NCBI GenBank assembly: GCA_003645845.1
Contig: QNCV01000140.1
Coordinates: 1 to 6,957, forward strand
Reading direction: 5' to 3'
From: Fidelibacterota bacterium
Lineage (GTDB): Bacteria; Fidelibacterota; UBA2242
Length of the DNA stretch: 6,957 nucleotides
The position numbers and the translations under genes are program-made. Each line of letters opens with the position of its first letter. The stretch's first letter is position 1. Positions 6,950-6,957 of the stretch are shown piece after piece. The notes under the pieces were generated by a model that saw only the letters and a program-made list of their open reading frames with translations, had not been told where the DNA came from and did not search any database.

Positions 6950-6957
6950 GCTATTCA

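Noticed and set aside
1..6957. CRISPR array, insertion sequence, tRNA or rRNA
   Set aside because: No regularly spaced direct repeats, transposase motifs, terminal inverted repeats or cloverleaf-like segments were seen on either strand.

Overview
All five genes in this window lie on the minus strand, so transcription runs from base 6957 towards base 1. The content suggests a Gram-negative-type bacterium making a surface glycan. SerRS motif 3 here ends in a proline-arginine pair, a variant I associate with the Bacteroidota/FCB side of the tree rather than with Proteobacteria. That is only a hint, and I cannot name the organism. Recognisable Shine-Dalgarno sequences precede serS and the phosphoglycosyl transferase gene.

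Layout in transcription order: (i) 5822-6949, a soluble GT4-type (GT-B fold) glycosyltransferase; (ii) 4645-5772, a membrane-anchored GT2 (GT-A fold) glycosyltransferase, 49 bases further on and probably in the same transcript; (iii) 4444-4644, a 201-base gap with a candidate sigma70-type promoter, a 7-6-7 dyad over its -10 region, and a weak hairpin followed by a T-run; (iv) 1897-4443, an 848-residue protein joining a complete WecA/TagO-type polytopic phosphoglycosyl transferase to a complete WbaP/WcaJ-type monotopic one through an Asn-Gly linker; (v) 1789-1896, a 108-base gap with the serS ribosome binding site and a possible promoter; (vi) 511-1788, serS; (vii) 1-511, a class II aldolase/adducin-family gene that starts on the last base of the serS stop codon and runs off the window edge.

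Genes (i)-(iii) fit together as the end of a surface-polysaccharide locus. The fusion protein would load the first sugar-1-phosphate onto undecaprenyl phosphate at the inner face of the membrane, and the two glycosyltransferases would add later sugars. serS and the aldolase form a separate housekeeping/metabolic pair. The two glycosyltransferase genes look clearly more AT-rich than serS, as expected if the variable part of a glycan locus was acquired separately and abuts the chromosomal backbone.

The most notable item is the fusion. It carries two evolutionarily unrelated initiating enzymes in one uninterrupted reading frame, and the catalytic motifs I can recognise are present in both halves.
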